From Zygaena filipendulae (lineage: Eukaryota; Arthropoda; Insecta; Lepidoptera; Zygaenidae), in assembly GCA_907165275.2 (NCBI GenBank), contig OU015652.1:11237001-11301000 (forward strand): DNA of 64,000 bases. The letters run 5' to 3'. A program made the position numbers and the translations under genes. Positions 10,223 to 19,377 of this stretch are shown piece by piece; the stretch's first letter is position 1; each line of letters starts with the position of its first letter. The notes below the pieces were generated by a model. It was not told the origin of the DNA, did not search any database, and saw only the letters and a program-made list of their open reading frames with translations.

Positions 10223-10415
10223 TCTATCTATATATATAAAAATGAATCCCTATTTCCCTTGGTCAGGGCATCACTCGTAAACGGCTGGACTAATTTCGCT
10301 AATTCTTTTTTGTTGTGTTTGTTATTGTAAGGAGAAGAAGCTAATTAGCAGATGTTATATGGAGTAAGACGGGAATGCCAAAACTCACGCGGGTGAAATC
10401 GCGGGGTACAGCTAG
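10223..10415 (+). mobile_element. Helitron-like element, second unit of a second head-to-tail pair
   Basis: It begins TCTATCTATATATATAAAAA at the base after the preceding CTAG and ends GGGTGAAATCGCGGGGTACA then GCTAG at 10415. Confidence 0.65.
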
Positions 10416-10597
10416 TTTTATTATAAATTAGTAAATATGCATGAAGAAATTCGTTTAATATAAATATTTTTTTACGACACTTGTGCAACATAAAAAACAA
10501 AAAAAAAAACAAAACTGCCATAAATTGCCATGCACTATTGCTGTTTTTCAAATAAACTTTTTCATATCGAAAGGTAGCTGTTTCCCGCGGTTTAGGA

Positions 10598-10838
10598 CTT
10601 GTCAACCAAATTTTAGTTTTCAGTCCGTCTTATAGATTAATAAAAAATATTCAACACGTATTTTTAATACTTTACGCTACAAACTGTAACGCACGGCGGC
10701 GTGACGTCACGGGACATTTCGACATGCATCTCCGTCATTTGATTGCGTAAAAAATGAAAAAACACGTGTCCAATATTTTTTATTAATCTACAAGACGGAC
10801 TAAATAGAATTTTTATTTTCATACAAGCCTAATCCCCG
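10598..10838. mobile_element. TGACGTCA-bearing MITE, copy C (internal deletion)
   Basis: TTGTCAACCAAATTTTAGTT and CAGTCCGTC lie on the left, GACGGACTA on the right, with a single GTGACGTCAC at about 10700. It is shorter than the other full copies, with one half of the core missing. Confidence 0.65.
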
Positions 10839-10995
10839 GGAACAAACAAACAATCAAATCTTTTCCCTTTAATATTAATTTAGATGTGGTAAATATGTAG
10901 TATTAGCTAGTATTAAAACAGTATGTACCCTATTTTACAATTTTACATAAATTACATTTCCAACGATCAAATTCTTATTAAATGAATAAAATATT

Positions 10996-11077
10996 TTTGA
11001 GCTTTAGCTTTTTGAGCTTTAGCTTTTTGAGCTTTAGCTTTAGCTTTTTTGAGCTTTATTTTTGAGCTTTTTTGAGC
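10996..11077. repeat. Minisatellite based on TTTGAGCTTTAGC
   Basis: Four to five imperfect units of about 16-17 bp (TTTTTGAGCTTTAGCT) in tandem, just upstream of the Jockey element. Confidence 0.75.
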
Positions 11078-11209
11078 GTGGCCGACGGTTACAGGCGCCA
11101 TAAATGGCTCGTAATCCCAATCGCAGAAACTGAAACCCGAACACACAACTAGAGAAATCTAGTTAAAAAAAAATAGGAAAATACCAAATTACGAGGCGCT
11201 GCCAAATTT

Positions 11210-12080
11210 TTAATTACGTTCGCACTCGGAGTATGGACACTTCAAAAGCTTTTGTCACTTGTGTGCGCTCTTCCAATATGCGCACACGCAAATGCGGATA
11301 TAGACTTGCGTATATTTCGATGTAATTCTTGGACTGGCTACCCATCCACCGCGGACTGCACCTGGAGGCTGTAGCTGATCCTGATCCTGCTGCTGCTGCC
11401 ACTGCTGAGTTCCTGCGAAGGTGTACGTGCTCCAGATCCGGCTCCCGGCTCTCTCCAACGCGGTCTCGGCGGCGTAATTTCTTGTTTACGCCCCCCGAGC
11501 CGCGTCCGTCTTCCGCGCACGGCTTCGTGCAGTGCTGCGCGCGATACCAGGGAGCGGCAACTGAGTTTGCTAACCGTGGTATCGTCGCAGCGGTGCTGTA
11601 CGGCGCTGCGGGCGGGAGCGGCAGGAAGGTCGCGGCCTTCTGTGGCCTCTCGGTCGAGCCTGCGGCCTAGGGGAGACGCAAACCAGCGGCCGGCGCGCAC
11701 CGCTTCGGATCAAATGTCCGTAGCGGGGCGCTGTTAGGTGCTGGTGTGCGTCTTCCCTATTCGGAGCGCACAGTGGGCGGGTCCCAACCCCCCTCCCCCT
11801 TGTGTTGACCCTGTCGGCCATCTCGCACCTAAGCGGATGGCGGGCAGGGTTCCGTCACGCGACCCGCGTTTAACGCGGGAAGCGCCTCCCCCTCGCGACG
11901 GCGACCACCCGCCGTCGCGCTCCGCGGCGACCCAGCCCGGGGGCAAGCGGCCGGCGACTCAGTCGACCGCACACACCCCCGAACTGGTGTCTGCTCAAAC
12001 GGGTGCCACCGCGGCCTCGTCTCCTGCCCCGCGCGCCGCGGCGGCCAGGGGCACAGGGCACAGTTTGCCCCCGCCCATGA
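11210..12080 (+). other. GC-rich 5' region of the Jockey element
   Basis: CpG-rich leader with many overlapping open frames on both strands, as expected from its composition. The plus-strand frame 11738-12184 is Pro/Ser/Ala-rich like the N-terminus of ORF1 and lies in a different frame from it. It may be the displaced beginning of ORF1 (see findings). Jockey-type LINEs usually carry an internal promoter in this position; I see no element I can name. Confidence 0.5.
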
Positions 12081-12461
12081 CCGTCGCGTCGCGTCCGGCG
12101 CAGCCCGCCTTCCCGGGCGCCATCTCACCCGGAACGGCCCCCCCCCTCGCCTGGGGACAGCGCGTCGCGACCGGCGAAACATAGCTCGCCGGCCCCGCGC
12201 CCCGCTGCCCCCAAGTCAAGGGCAGCTCCGCCCCCCCGCTCCGCGCCCTCATCCCCTACGAGGGCCGGACCGGAGTTCGGGCGACCGACCCCCTCGCCGG
12301 TGCGTGCCCGCACCTCGGGGGGGCTCAAGGAGCGTGGACCCCCGCGCGCCGCCGAGCCGGCGGCGCCTCGGGGGCTGGGGGCATCTAAGTATCCCCCCAC
12401 CCCTGTAACAACCGCCGGCTTGGCGACGCTCGCGCACACCAGCCGCGCGCCCGCGGCCGAA

Positions 12462-14252
12462 ATGCCGCCCCCCCCGGAACAACTGCCACTCCATCACCCG
12501 GAGATGTCCCCGAATGCCCACCTGGAGGTCGACATGCTCATCACCTCCAGGCTGAAGCAAACGGGGCTCCTATCCGGGGAGATGATGGAGGCGATGGCGC
12601 GCACGCTCCGCGAGCGCAGGCGCGCCCTCCACGGCTCCTCCGAGAGCCTGGCCGGTAGGACCGCAGAGGAGGAGTTCCACGTGCAACTCGCACGAAAGGC
12701 TCCTCTGCACCTACCGGCATTGGAAACCCCCCCTGCTGGGGCCGTACGTAGGCTGCGCGTCCCTGACTCCTCCGACGATGAGGAGCCGGGCAAACGAACG
12801 TGCCACAACATATCGCCCCCAGGGGGTGTGTCGTCCCTCCCGCCTCCCAGGCCGCAGCGCGAACAGCGGACGCGTCCGCGCGCGCTCTCCGGGCCAGAGA
12901 GCCCACCAAGGGACTCCCCAATGAGCCCCACAGATCTCGACGCCAGCTCAGGCGGGGCCCCCCACCCACGGCAAACATTCGCCGACGCCGTGCGGGCTGC
13001 GTCCCCACCGGCGCCCGTTGCCACGCCGACGGACGCACAGCCCGCCGTTCCAGCCGCGCCTGCCGACGGCGGCGCGGGGGCGGCGCGAAAGGGGGACAAG
13101 CGCAGGAGCGCCTACCCCCCCCTGGTCGTGGAAAACCTTCCCGACTGGGCGCGCCACTTCCGCGTCCTCAGGGAAAAACTGGGGCGGACTCCTAGCGCAC
13201 GCCCATATGGCAAGGGCGTGCGCTTCATACCAAAGGACGAATCAGAATACCGTCTGGTCCAGCGCTATTTAACGGCGCTGGAAAAGGAGGACCGGACGGT
13301 GTCCTGGTTCGCGTACTCCCTTCCGGCGGATCAGAGTGTCAAGGTAGCAATAAGGGGGCTACCGATCGACACTGATCCGTCGGAAATTACCCAGGAGCTC
13401 GTAGCCATGGGCTACGAGCCGGAGTATGTCCGCCCCATCCGCGCCCGCGCCGGCAGGCCCGGCTGCATATATTACGCCCAGCTGCGCCGCACCCCGAACC
13501 TCACCCCGGGCATATACAACGTCACAGAGATGCTGTGTATGCCCGGGATCAAAATCGACGCCTGGCGGGGCAAGCGCGGACCCGCGCAATGCCACCGGTG
13601 TCAGCAGTTCCGGCACTCGTCGTTCGGCTGCCACCGGAGGCTCGCGTGCGTCCGCTGCGGCGAGGAGCACGCCGCTGCCAACTGCCCCCGCCCCAAAGAG
13701 GAGCCCCCCACCTGCGTCAACTGCGGGGGGGCACACCCGGCCAACAGGGCGTCGTGCCCTGTCTTCAAGAGAGAAGCCCGAAATAAAAAGGCAGGCACGG
13801 TCGCCCTGTCCACCGGCCGACCTGTCGCCCCGCAAGTGGCGCAGGTGGCAGCGGAAGCCGGCGCCACCACTCTGATGGCGCCTGCGAACACCCCGAAGCG
13901 GCGTGCTCCGGGTGCGGCGGCCCCTCCTTCCTCTTCCGGCGTGAAGAGGAAGAGAAAGAGGGGCAACAAAAAGAAGAAGGGGAGCAGGGAGGGGGCTGCT
14001 TCAGCGCCCCCGGCGGTGACCTCTGGTCCGGCCACCGCTCCTCCCCAACCTCCATCAGCAACGGCTCTCCCCGCTGCCCGCAGGCCCGGCGCTTCTAAGC
14101 CCCGGGCCCCGGGAGGGGGCAAGAGCAACAAGCTCGTCGCCATCGAGATGGTGATCGGCGTCCTCCAAGATGTGCTGGTGGCCATCAGGGACGACGCCGA
14201 CCCCATCCAGGTCATCCTGAGCGGGATGTCCCGCATCCTGCAGCAGGTGTGA
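12462..14252 (+). CDS. Jockey LINE ORF1 (Gag-like, PRE_C2HC and zinc knuckles)
   Basis: RNA-binding Gag-like protein that packages LINE RNA. The frame is open from 12081 to the TGA at 14250. The first ATG is at 12462 (596 codons), chosen because upstream in-frame starts would need GTG. It has an acidic/Pro-rich N-terminus, then the Jockey-type domain from about VKVAIRGLPIDTDPSEI through CMPGIKIDAWRGKRGPAQC. Three zinc knuckles follow: CHRCQQFRHSSFGC, CVRCGEEHAAANC and CVNCGGAHPANRASC. A Lys/Arg block (KRKRKRGNKKKKG) suggests nuclear targeting. The order PRE_C2HC then CCHC is characteristic of Jockey relatives. ORF2 starts 11 bp after the stop (ATG at 14264), so reinitiation is plausible. The true N-terminus may lie further upstream in another frame. 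Confidence 0.85.
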   Translation: MPPPPEQLPLHHPEMSPNAHLEVDMLITSRLKQTGLLSGEMMEAMARTLRERRRALHGSSESLAGRTAEEEFHVQLARKAPLHLPALETPPAGAVRRLRVPDSSDDEEPGKRTCHNISPPGGVSSLPPPRPQREQRTRPRALSGPESPPRDSPMSPTDLDASSGGAPHPRQTFADAVRAASPPAPVATPTDAQPAVPAAPADGGAGAARKGDKRRSAYPPLVVENLPDWARHFRVLREKLGRTPSARPYGKGVRFIPKDESEYRLVQRYLTALEKEDRTVSWFAYSLPADQSVKVAIRGLPIDTDPSEITQELVAMGYEPEYVRPIRARAGRPGCIYYAQLRRTPNLTPGIYNVTEMLCMPGIKIDAWRGKRGPAQCHRCQQFRHSSFGCHRRLACVRCGEEHAAANCPRPKEEPPTCVNCGGAHPANRASCPVFKREARNKKAGTVALSTGRPVAPQVAQVAAEAGATTLMAPANTPKRRAPGAAAPPSSSGVKRKRKRGNKKKKGSREGAASAPPAVTSGPATAPPQPPSATALPAARRPGASKPRAPGGGKSNKLVAIEMVIGVLQDVLVAIRDDADPIQVILSGMSRILQQV

Positions 14253-14263
14253 CCTCGCTCAGG

Positions 14264-16933
14264 ATGATCTACTGGAACGCCAACGGTCTTCGGGGCAAAA
14301 CATCCGTCCTGAAGACCGTTCTGCGCGACCAGCAGATCGACGTGGCGTTGATCTGCGAGACTCTCTTAAGGTCGGCGACTAACTTAAAAGTCGCCGGCTA
14401 CCATGTCTATCGCCAGGACGATATCAGTCCTCAGGGTCATGCCTATAGAGGGCTGGTAGTGCTAGTCAAGCGAGGAGTCGTTCACCAACGAGTTCCCGCC
14501 GTGCAGCTCTCGGCGCTCAGCGCTCTGGGCGTCGAGCTTTGCATCGCCGGCAACCCTACGCGGTTGTACGCGGTGTACAAGCCGCCGGGCCTAAGATTCC
14601 AGCCGGGCGACATGCACGCCCTGCTGGAATCGAACATCCCCACCGCCGTTGCCGGCGATTTCAATTGCAAGCACACGGCGTGGAACTCGACCCACATCTG
14701 CCCGAATGGCAGACGACTCCTCCGCGACGCCGAGGCCCACGGCTACGAGGTCGAAGGGCCGGAAACTCCTACGCATTATCCGGCCCAGACGTCGTATCAA
14801 CCTGACGTCATCGACCTCATAGCCCACCGTGGGCTCCCCTGCCGGCCCTCTATAGAGGCCCTCCCCGAGGACATGGGCTCTGACCATGTCCCGGTCCTGG
14901 TCGTCCTGGCGAACATGCCACAGAGGGTCTCGCCACCAACGCCACGCCGATCGATAGACTGGAGAAGCTTCTCCAGCTCGATGGCGACGAGCACCCCCTC
15001 GAGGCCCCTCGTCTCTCCGGGGGACGTTGAGCTCCTAGCTTCGGACATCACCGCCTGTGTTCAAGGCGCCCTTAACACCTCCTCGCGCACCATGCCGACG
15101 GGGGGCAGGTTGCCCCCGCTCCCCGCCGACATTAGGAACATGATCAGCGAGAAGAGGCGCCTGCGCAGGCGGTGGCAGCAATGTCGCTGCCCTCGGATGA
15201 AGACGGAGCTCAACGCCCTCACGGACAAGATCAAGGATGCCCTGAGGGAGCAAGAAGCCGACGCATGGGAGAGGCGCATTGAGGCGGCAAGCGAGGACTG
15301 GACCAGTGTCCATCGCCTCTGCCGCCAACTCTCTGGCGCCCGGCCCCCGATCAGACCGCTCACAGCGGACGACGGTACGCTGAGGTACCGCGCAGAAGAC
15401 CGCGCGAGGATCCTCGCCGACCATCTCGAGCGCCAGTTCCGCCCGAATCCCACCGACGATGTGGAGCACGTCGCAGCAGTGGAAGCCCAGCTTCGGGAGT
15501 ATTTCGCGGCGCCGATGGCGCCGGAGGAGGACCCAATCGTGTTCTCCCCCGGTGAGGTGCAGCGGATGACCCGAAAACTGAAGCCGCGTAAGGCCCCGGG
15601 CGCAGACGGTATCACTAATGCAGCGCTGCGTCACCTGCCGTTTCGCTCCATAGCGGCGGTGACGCGCCTGTATAACGGTATCCTGCGCACGGGGCACTAT
15701 CCCACCGTGTGGAAAACCGGCAGGGTCATCATGCTGCCCAAACCGGGGAAGAATGTCGCTCTCCCCGGCAGCTATCGGCCCATTACGCTGCTGCCTACGC
15801 TCTCGAAGCTGTTCGAGCTGCTACTGCTGCGACGTATGTCTCCGCACATCGCTCCCAGGAGGGAGCAGTTTGGGTTCCGGGCGGAACACTCCACCACTCT
15901 CCAGTTGTCGAGGGTGATTCAGCACATGACGGTGGCCCTCAATGAGAGGGCGACCACCGTCGCTGTCCTCCTCGACATGGAGAAGGCGTTCGATAGGGTC
16001 TGGCATGAGGGTCTTCTGCTGAAGCTATCGTCGTCCGCGCTTCCCCGGCGTATAGTCCGGGTGGTGGCGTCCTTTCTATCCGACCGTCGCTTCTGTGTGG
16101 CGGTAGAGGACGTCACCTCAACCGAGCGTCTGATCGGGGCCGGCGTGCCACAGGGCAGCTGCCTCTCCCCGGCCTGTTACTCCCGATACACCGACGACAT
16201 CCCAGTGGGGGATGGGGTCGAGTTGGCTCTGTACGCCGATGACGCGGCGTACTACACCACAAATAAAAACCCGAAGTACGCCGCGCTCCGGCTGCAGCGT
16301 ACGCTCGACCTCCTCCCCGACTGGCTCTCCAAGTGGAGACTGTCGGTCAATGTCGGGAAGACACAGGCCATATGCGTCGGCAATCTTAATCGCCCACCGC
16401 CACCTCTCCGCCTCTACGGGCAGGACATTGCGTGGTCCCCTCAGGTAAAGTACCTGGGGGTCACGCTGGATCGTCGGCTCACGATGCAAACGCACGTGAG
16501 AAACGTCATCGCGAGCGCTCGCGTCGCGCGGTATCAGCTGCGCAGCGTGCTCGGCTCTCGGCTCCCTCTGAGGGTAAAAGTCGGGGTCTACAAGACCTAC
16601 ATTAGGCCCCGACTCACCTACGCCGCTCCGGCATGGTACGCACTGCCATGTGCGTCCGTGCGCGCGAGCTTGGACTCACAACAAGCCATGGCACTGCGTG
16701 CCGCTGCCGGAGCTCCGCGCTGTGTGCGGAACGCGGTCATCCAGAGGGACCTGGGAGTCGAGCCGCTGGACGAGTTCGTCCAGCGGCTTGCCTCTCGGAT
16801 GTTCGAGCGGGCGGACGCGTCGGACCACGAGCACATCCGTGGTCTGGCCCCCCTCCACGCCCGTCCACCCGAGGGGAAGCGATACCCGCGCGAGCTTATC
16901 GCTCGCGATGACGAGCCAACGCTGCCCATCTAG
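14264..16933 (+). CDS. Jockey LINE ORF2: AP-type endonuclease and reverse transcriptase
   Basis: The enzyme nicks chromosomal DNA and copies LINE RNA at the nick. ATG at 14264 follows the ORF1 stop; the frame itself opens slightly upstream and overlaps it. The endonuclease comes first: WNANGL, the catalytic Glu in ICETLL, GDFNCKHTAWNS, DVIDLIAH and SDHVPV are all present. The reverse transcriptase follows with KAPGADGI, GSYRPITLLPTLSKLFE, LLDMEKAFDRVW, GVPQGSCLSP and the catalytic YADD (bases 16232-16243), then the thumb region ending about TYAAPAWYALP. Total length is about 889 residues, usual for the clade, without stops or frameshifts. The motif set and the GSYRPITLLPTLSKLFE block point to Jockey and not R1 or CR1. 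It looks competent, but activity cannot be judged from one copy. Confidence 0.92.
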   Translation: MIYWNANGLRGKTSVLKTVLRDQQIDVALICETLLRSATNLKVAGYHVYRQDDISPQGHAYRGLVVLVKRGVVHQRVPAVQLSALSALGVELCIAGNPTRLYAVYKPPGLRFQPGDMHALLESNIPTAVAGDFNCKHTAWNSTHICPNGRRLLRDAEAHGYEVEGPETPTHYPAQTSYQPDVIDLIAHRGLPCRPSIEALPEDMGSDHVPVLVVLANMPQRVSPPTPRRSIDWRSFSSSMATSTPSRPLVSPGDVELLASDITACVQGALNTSSRTMPTGGRLPPLPADIRNMISEKRRLRRRWQQCRCPRMKTELNALTDKIKDALREQEADAWERRIEAASEDWTSVHRLCRQLSGARPPIRPLTADDGTLRYRAEDRARILADHLERQFRPNPTDDVEHVAAVEAQLREYFAAPMAPEEDPIVFSPGEVQRMTRKLKPRKAPGADGITNAALRHLPFRSIAAVTRLYNGILRTGHYPTVWKTGRVIMLPKPGKNVALPGSYRPITLLPTLSKLFELLLLRRMSPHIAPRREQFGFRAEHSTTLQLSRVIQHMTVALNERATTVAVLLDMEKAFDRVWHEGLLLKLSSSALPRRIVRVVASFLSDRRFCVAVEDVTSTERLIGAGVPQGSCLSPACYSRYTDDIPVGDGVELALYADDAAYYTTNKNPKYAALRLQRTLDLLPDWLSKWRLSVNVGKTQAICVGNLNRPPPPLRLYGQDIAWSPQVKYLGVTLDRRLTMQTHVRNVIASARVARYQLRSVLGSRLPLRVKVGVYKTYIRPRLTYAAPAWYALPCASVRASLDSQQAMALRAAAGAPRCVRNAVIQRDLGVEPLDEFVQRLASRMFERADASDHEHIRGLAPLHARPPEGKRYPRELIARDDEPTLPI

Positions 16934-17170
16934 CTTGGCTGACGGAGCCTAGACGCCGCCCTGACGGGCGGCGCCGGCTCCGCCCCGACGATCCACGCGG
17001 TCTACGGACCGCCCCCCAGTTCCTGTCCGTAGTGGCGGATAGCGTGGGATCGCCCACTGCAGGGGGCTCTGCCCCGACGCAGACACCTCTGCTGCCTCCC
17101 CTTCGGGGAGGCAGCAAGAGAAGGCTCTTGTTGTTGGTTGTAATTCTTGTCAGTCTGACGCGCGTGATCT
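16934..17170 (+). other. 3' UTR of the Jockey element
   Basis: GC-rich untranslated tail with possible stem-loops (for example CGCCGCCCTGACGGGCGGCG at 16953-16972, and CTGCCTCCCCTTCGGGGAGG near 17094). Composition falls back to AT-rich after about 17165. No clear poly(A) run marks the end. Confidence 0.55.
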
Positions 17171-17739
17171 AAACACTACTAAGTGTTTCTAAACTAAATT
17201 ATTATGCTCACGCTGAAATTGTGTGAACATAAAGCGAGGCTTTTTCACAAGACACTAGCTACACGGCGTACATATTATATTCCATTTAGCCAGATGTTTA
17301 GGATTATTTTTTTCACTTCTCATCCTTGCTTAGATCTTGTTTATGCTAGGTATGAACGGACTTGATTTGTGCTCTCGTGCATTTAACAAGTTGTTGTCTT
17401 TATTTCCAAGACTCTTGTTTTGACAATAATTATTTAATTGTTTTTTAATTAAAAAATTAACACTTATTTACAATATGTTTTTTTATTTCCTCGTAATCGA
17501 AGTGAAAGGCTAACTTCAGGCGACTTTAATATCACGACCCTCGCATTGGGCCTCTAATACTTTTAATGCAAACATTAATTGCCACCTCTAAAGAAAAAAG
17601 TGCACATTTAATACAAAAAAAAATCCACTTTTAATATTTTTGTTATCAACACAAAAAAAATTAAAGAACCGACGCTTTCGGTCCCCGGCAAAACCCTCCC
17701 AGAATAACATTTTGATTTAAAACTGGTACAACGGTTACT

Positions 17740-18246
17740 ACAAGTTAAACTCTGTAATATTATTCACTTGTAATTTAAATAAACAAATTGACTTAATCAT
17801 AATCATATTAAACTCTGCAATTCACTGGTAATTTAAATAAAGAACAAATTGAACAAATTGACAGAGTCATAAACATATTAACCTCTGTAATATTATTCAC
17901 TTGTAATTTAAATAAACAAATTGACTGAATCATAAACATATGTAATATTATTCACTTGTAATCCAAATGAACAAATTGACTGAATCATAAACATATTAAC
18001 CTCTGTAATATTATTCACTTGTAATTTAAATAAACAAATTGACTGAATCATAAACATATTAAACTGTGTAATATTATTCACTTGTAATTTAAATAAACAA
18101 ATTGACTGAATCATAAACATATTAAACTCTGCAATTCACTGGTAATTTAAATAAAGAACAAATTGAACAAATTGACAGAGTCATAAACATATTAACCTCT
18201 GTAATATTATTCACTTGTAATTTAAATAAACAAATTGACTGAATCC
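17740..18246. repeat. 63-bp tandem array with higher-order structure
   Basis: About eight AT-rich units, each containing 'GTAATATTATTCACTTGTAA' and 'AAACAAATTGACTGAATCAT'. A longer variant unit ('AATTCACTGGTAATTTAAAT' with an extra AACAAATTG) occurs twice, at about 17816 and 18128, each time followed by the same next unit, so a larger block has been duplicated. Because 63 is divisible by three, the minus strand shows an artefactual open frame with a 21-residue repeat. Confidence 0.9.
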
Positions 18247-18314
18247 CATACCTATTACCTACATAATATTTTCTCAATAATTCATAGTCTAACTAAAGTT
18301 ATTTTTCCTTACAG

Positions 18315-18375
18315 GGCTGGCGCATTTATAACCGGAAGTGTAGTATTGCTATTTCTGCATAACAAAGCAAAATAA
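18315..18375 (+). CDS. Terminal exon D of unrecognised host gene
   Basis: The acceptor TTTTTCCTTACAG ends at 18314. The first base completes a Trp codon begun in exon C, then 19 codons (AGAFITGSVVLLFLHNKAK) lead to TAA at 18373-18375. With the end of exon C this makes a run of about 18 hydrophobic residues flanked by Arg-Arg before and Lys-Ala-Lys after, which looks like a C-terminal membrane anchor. The visible protein is 102 residues over four exons. An AATAAA signal lies about 100 bp downstream. I could not assign a family. The exon model rests on phase, splice sites and the sensible C-terminus. Confidence 0.7.
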
Positions 18376-18476
18376 TAGTTTACTACCTACTTGTATATAG
18401 GTACTTATTTAAAGAGATTGGGTATCTTCAGAGCTGTAATGATGTCTTTAAAGATAATACTAACATAGGTAATAAG

Positions 18477-18482
18477 AATAAA
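18477..18482 (+). terminator. Polyadenylation signal AATAAA
   Basis: AATAAA about 100 bp after the stop of exon D, followed within about 50 bp by a T/GT-rich stretch (TTTATTTTCGTGTTTCC). Suitable as the poly(A) signal of the host gene. Confidence 0.45.
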
Positions 18483-19377
18483 AATCATTAAACGCTTATG
18501 AATCGCAAATTAAGTATTTATTTTCGTGTTTCCCTTACATGCATGTATAGCTGGTAAGTCTAAATGTATCAGAACTTCAGAAGGCTCCTTCTTCGATAAG
18601 GATTATAAGGGTTTTCCCTCACGCCCATTGCGACGGCTCATCATCTTATTGCGAGTACGTTGACACTGATTTATGTAGGAAAAGCCGGGTTTGAATTTTA
18701 GATGAGCATAATTCCCTAAAAATAGGGCCCGTCTCTGTTTCTAAATCTACATCTGTCATGCACAGCAAAAAACTTCAAATATGGATATTTTAATAAAAGC
18801 AACTGCTATATTTATAGTTGGACGTAATATTAATTTGAATATACACTCTTTACTCGGAAAAATGTGTGTTAGGTCGCTTTTGCGCTGAAGTCCTCATTTG
18901 TTCTATTAATTCTTCAGCCTTGATCGCTCTTAATTTTAAGTTGTGCCAAACAATGAATAGACTAAACATTCATTGGAAGGCCCGGAAACAGCTATTCATA
19001 ATACCTACACAATTCTATTATAAATACCTATGTTCTTGATTTTCGTTATTATCTCTCTGTGATACGTTTGTTATGGAGAGTGTTTCTCTTTCTCTCTCTC
19101 TATCTCAAGAGAAGTTTTGTGAAAGTGTTTTACAAACACCGTGTATTTTAGTAAGTTAATCTGAATTTTGAAAAAAGTAAACAGTAAAATGGACAGTTAT
19201 GCAATAGTGTAGTAACCTACTCTGGAGAAATTTTGAGTAGGTAGATACCTAAATCGTGTTTTGAGTAAATAATTATTATAGGGCCATTTTGTGTCAACAT
19301 TTTTTATGTTCAACAATTTGTTAGTATTAAAACAATGTGATAAGATAAGATAAACACATAATTAAAAAAACGTTCTA
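18483..19377. other. Intergenic AT-rich sequence
   Basis: A short CT-rich run (TTTCTCTTTCTCTCTCTCTA, about 19084-19103) is the only notable pattern. No gene seen. Confidence 0.4.

Larger units (their letters stand above)
11210..17170 (+). mobile_element. Jockey-clade non-LTR retrotransposon (LINE), near full length
   Basis: This is a block of high G+C in AT-rich DNA that contains a GC-rich 5' region, ORF1 with three zinc knuckles, ORF2 with endonuclease and reverse transcriptase, and a short GC-rich 3' UTR. Both frames are long and intact, so the insertion is probably young. I set the borders by the change in composition. I could not find a poly(A) tail or a target-site duplication, so the ends may be off by about 100 bp. 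It lies in the same orientation as, and inside the last intron of, the unrecognised host gene. Confidence 0.85.

Noticed and set aside
12300..12302. GTG start for ORF1 (and GTG at 14249 for ORF2)
   Set aside because: Nuclear genes of animals start at ATG; the first in-frame ATGs are 12462 and 14264.
12494..13099. Long minus-strand open frames opposite Jockey ORF1, and similar ones at 13359-14236 and 15035-15697
   Set aside because: They lie opposite or in other frames of GC-rich ORF1/ORF2, where stop codons are rare. They have no known domains.
17908..18120. Minus-strand frame with a 21-residue repeat
   Set aside because: It is the translation of the 63-bp tandem array; unit length divisible by three keeps it open.
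17740..18246. CRISPR-like array
   Set aside because: Units are adjacent and similar along their full length, with no unique spacers, and the DNA is eukaryotic.
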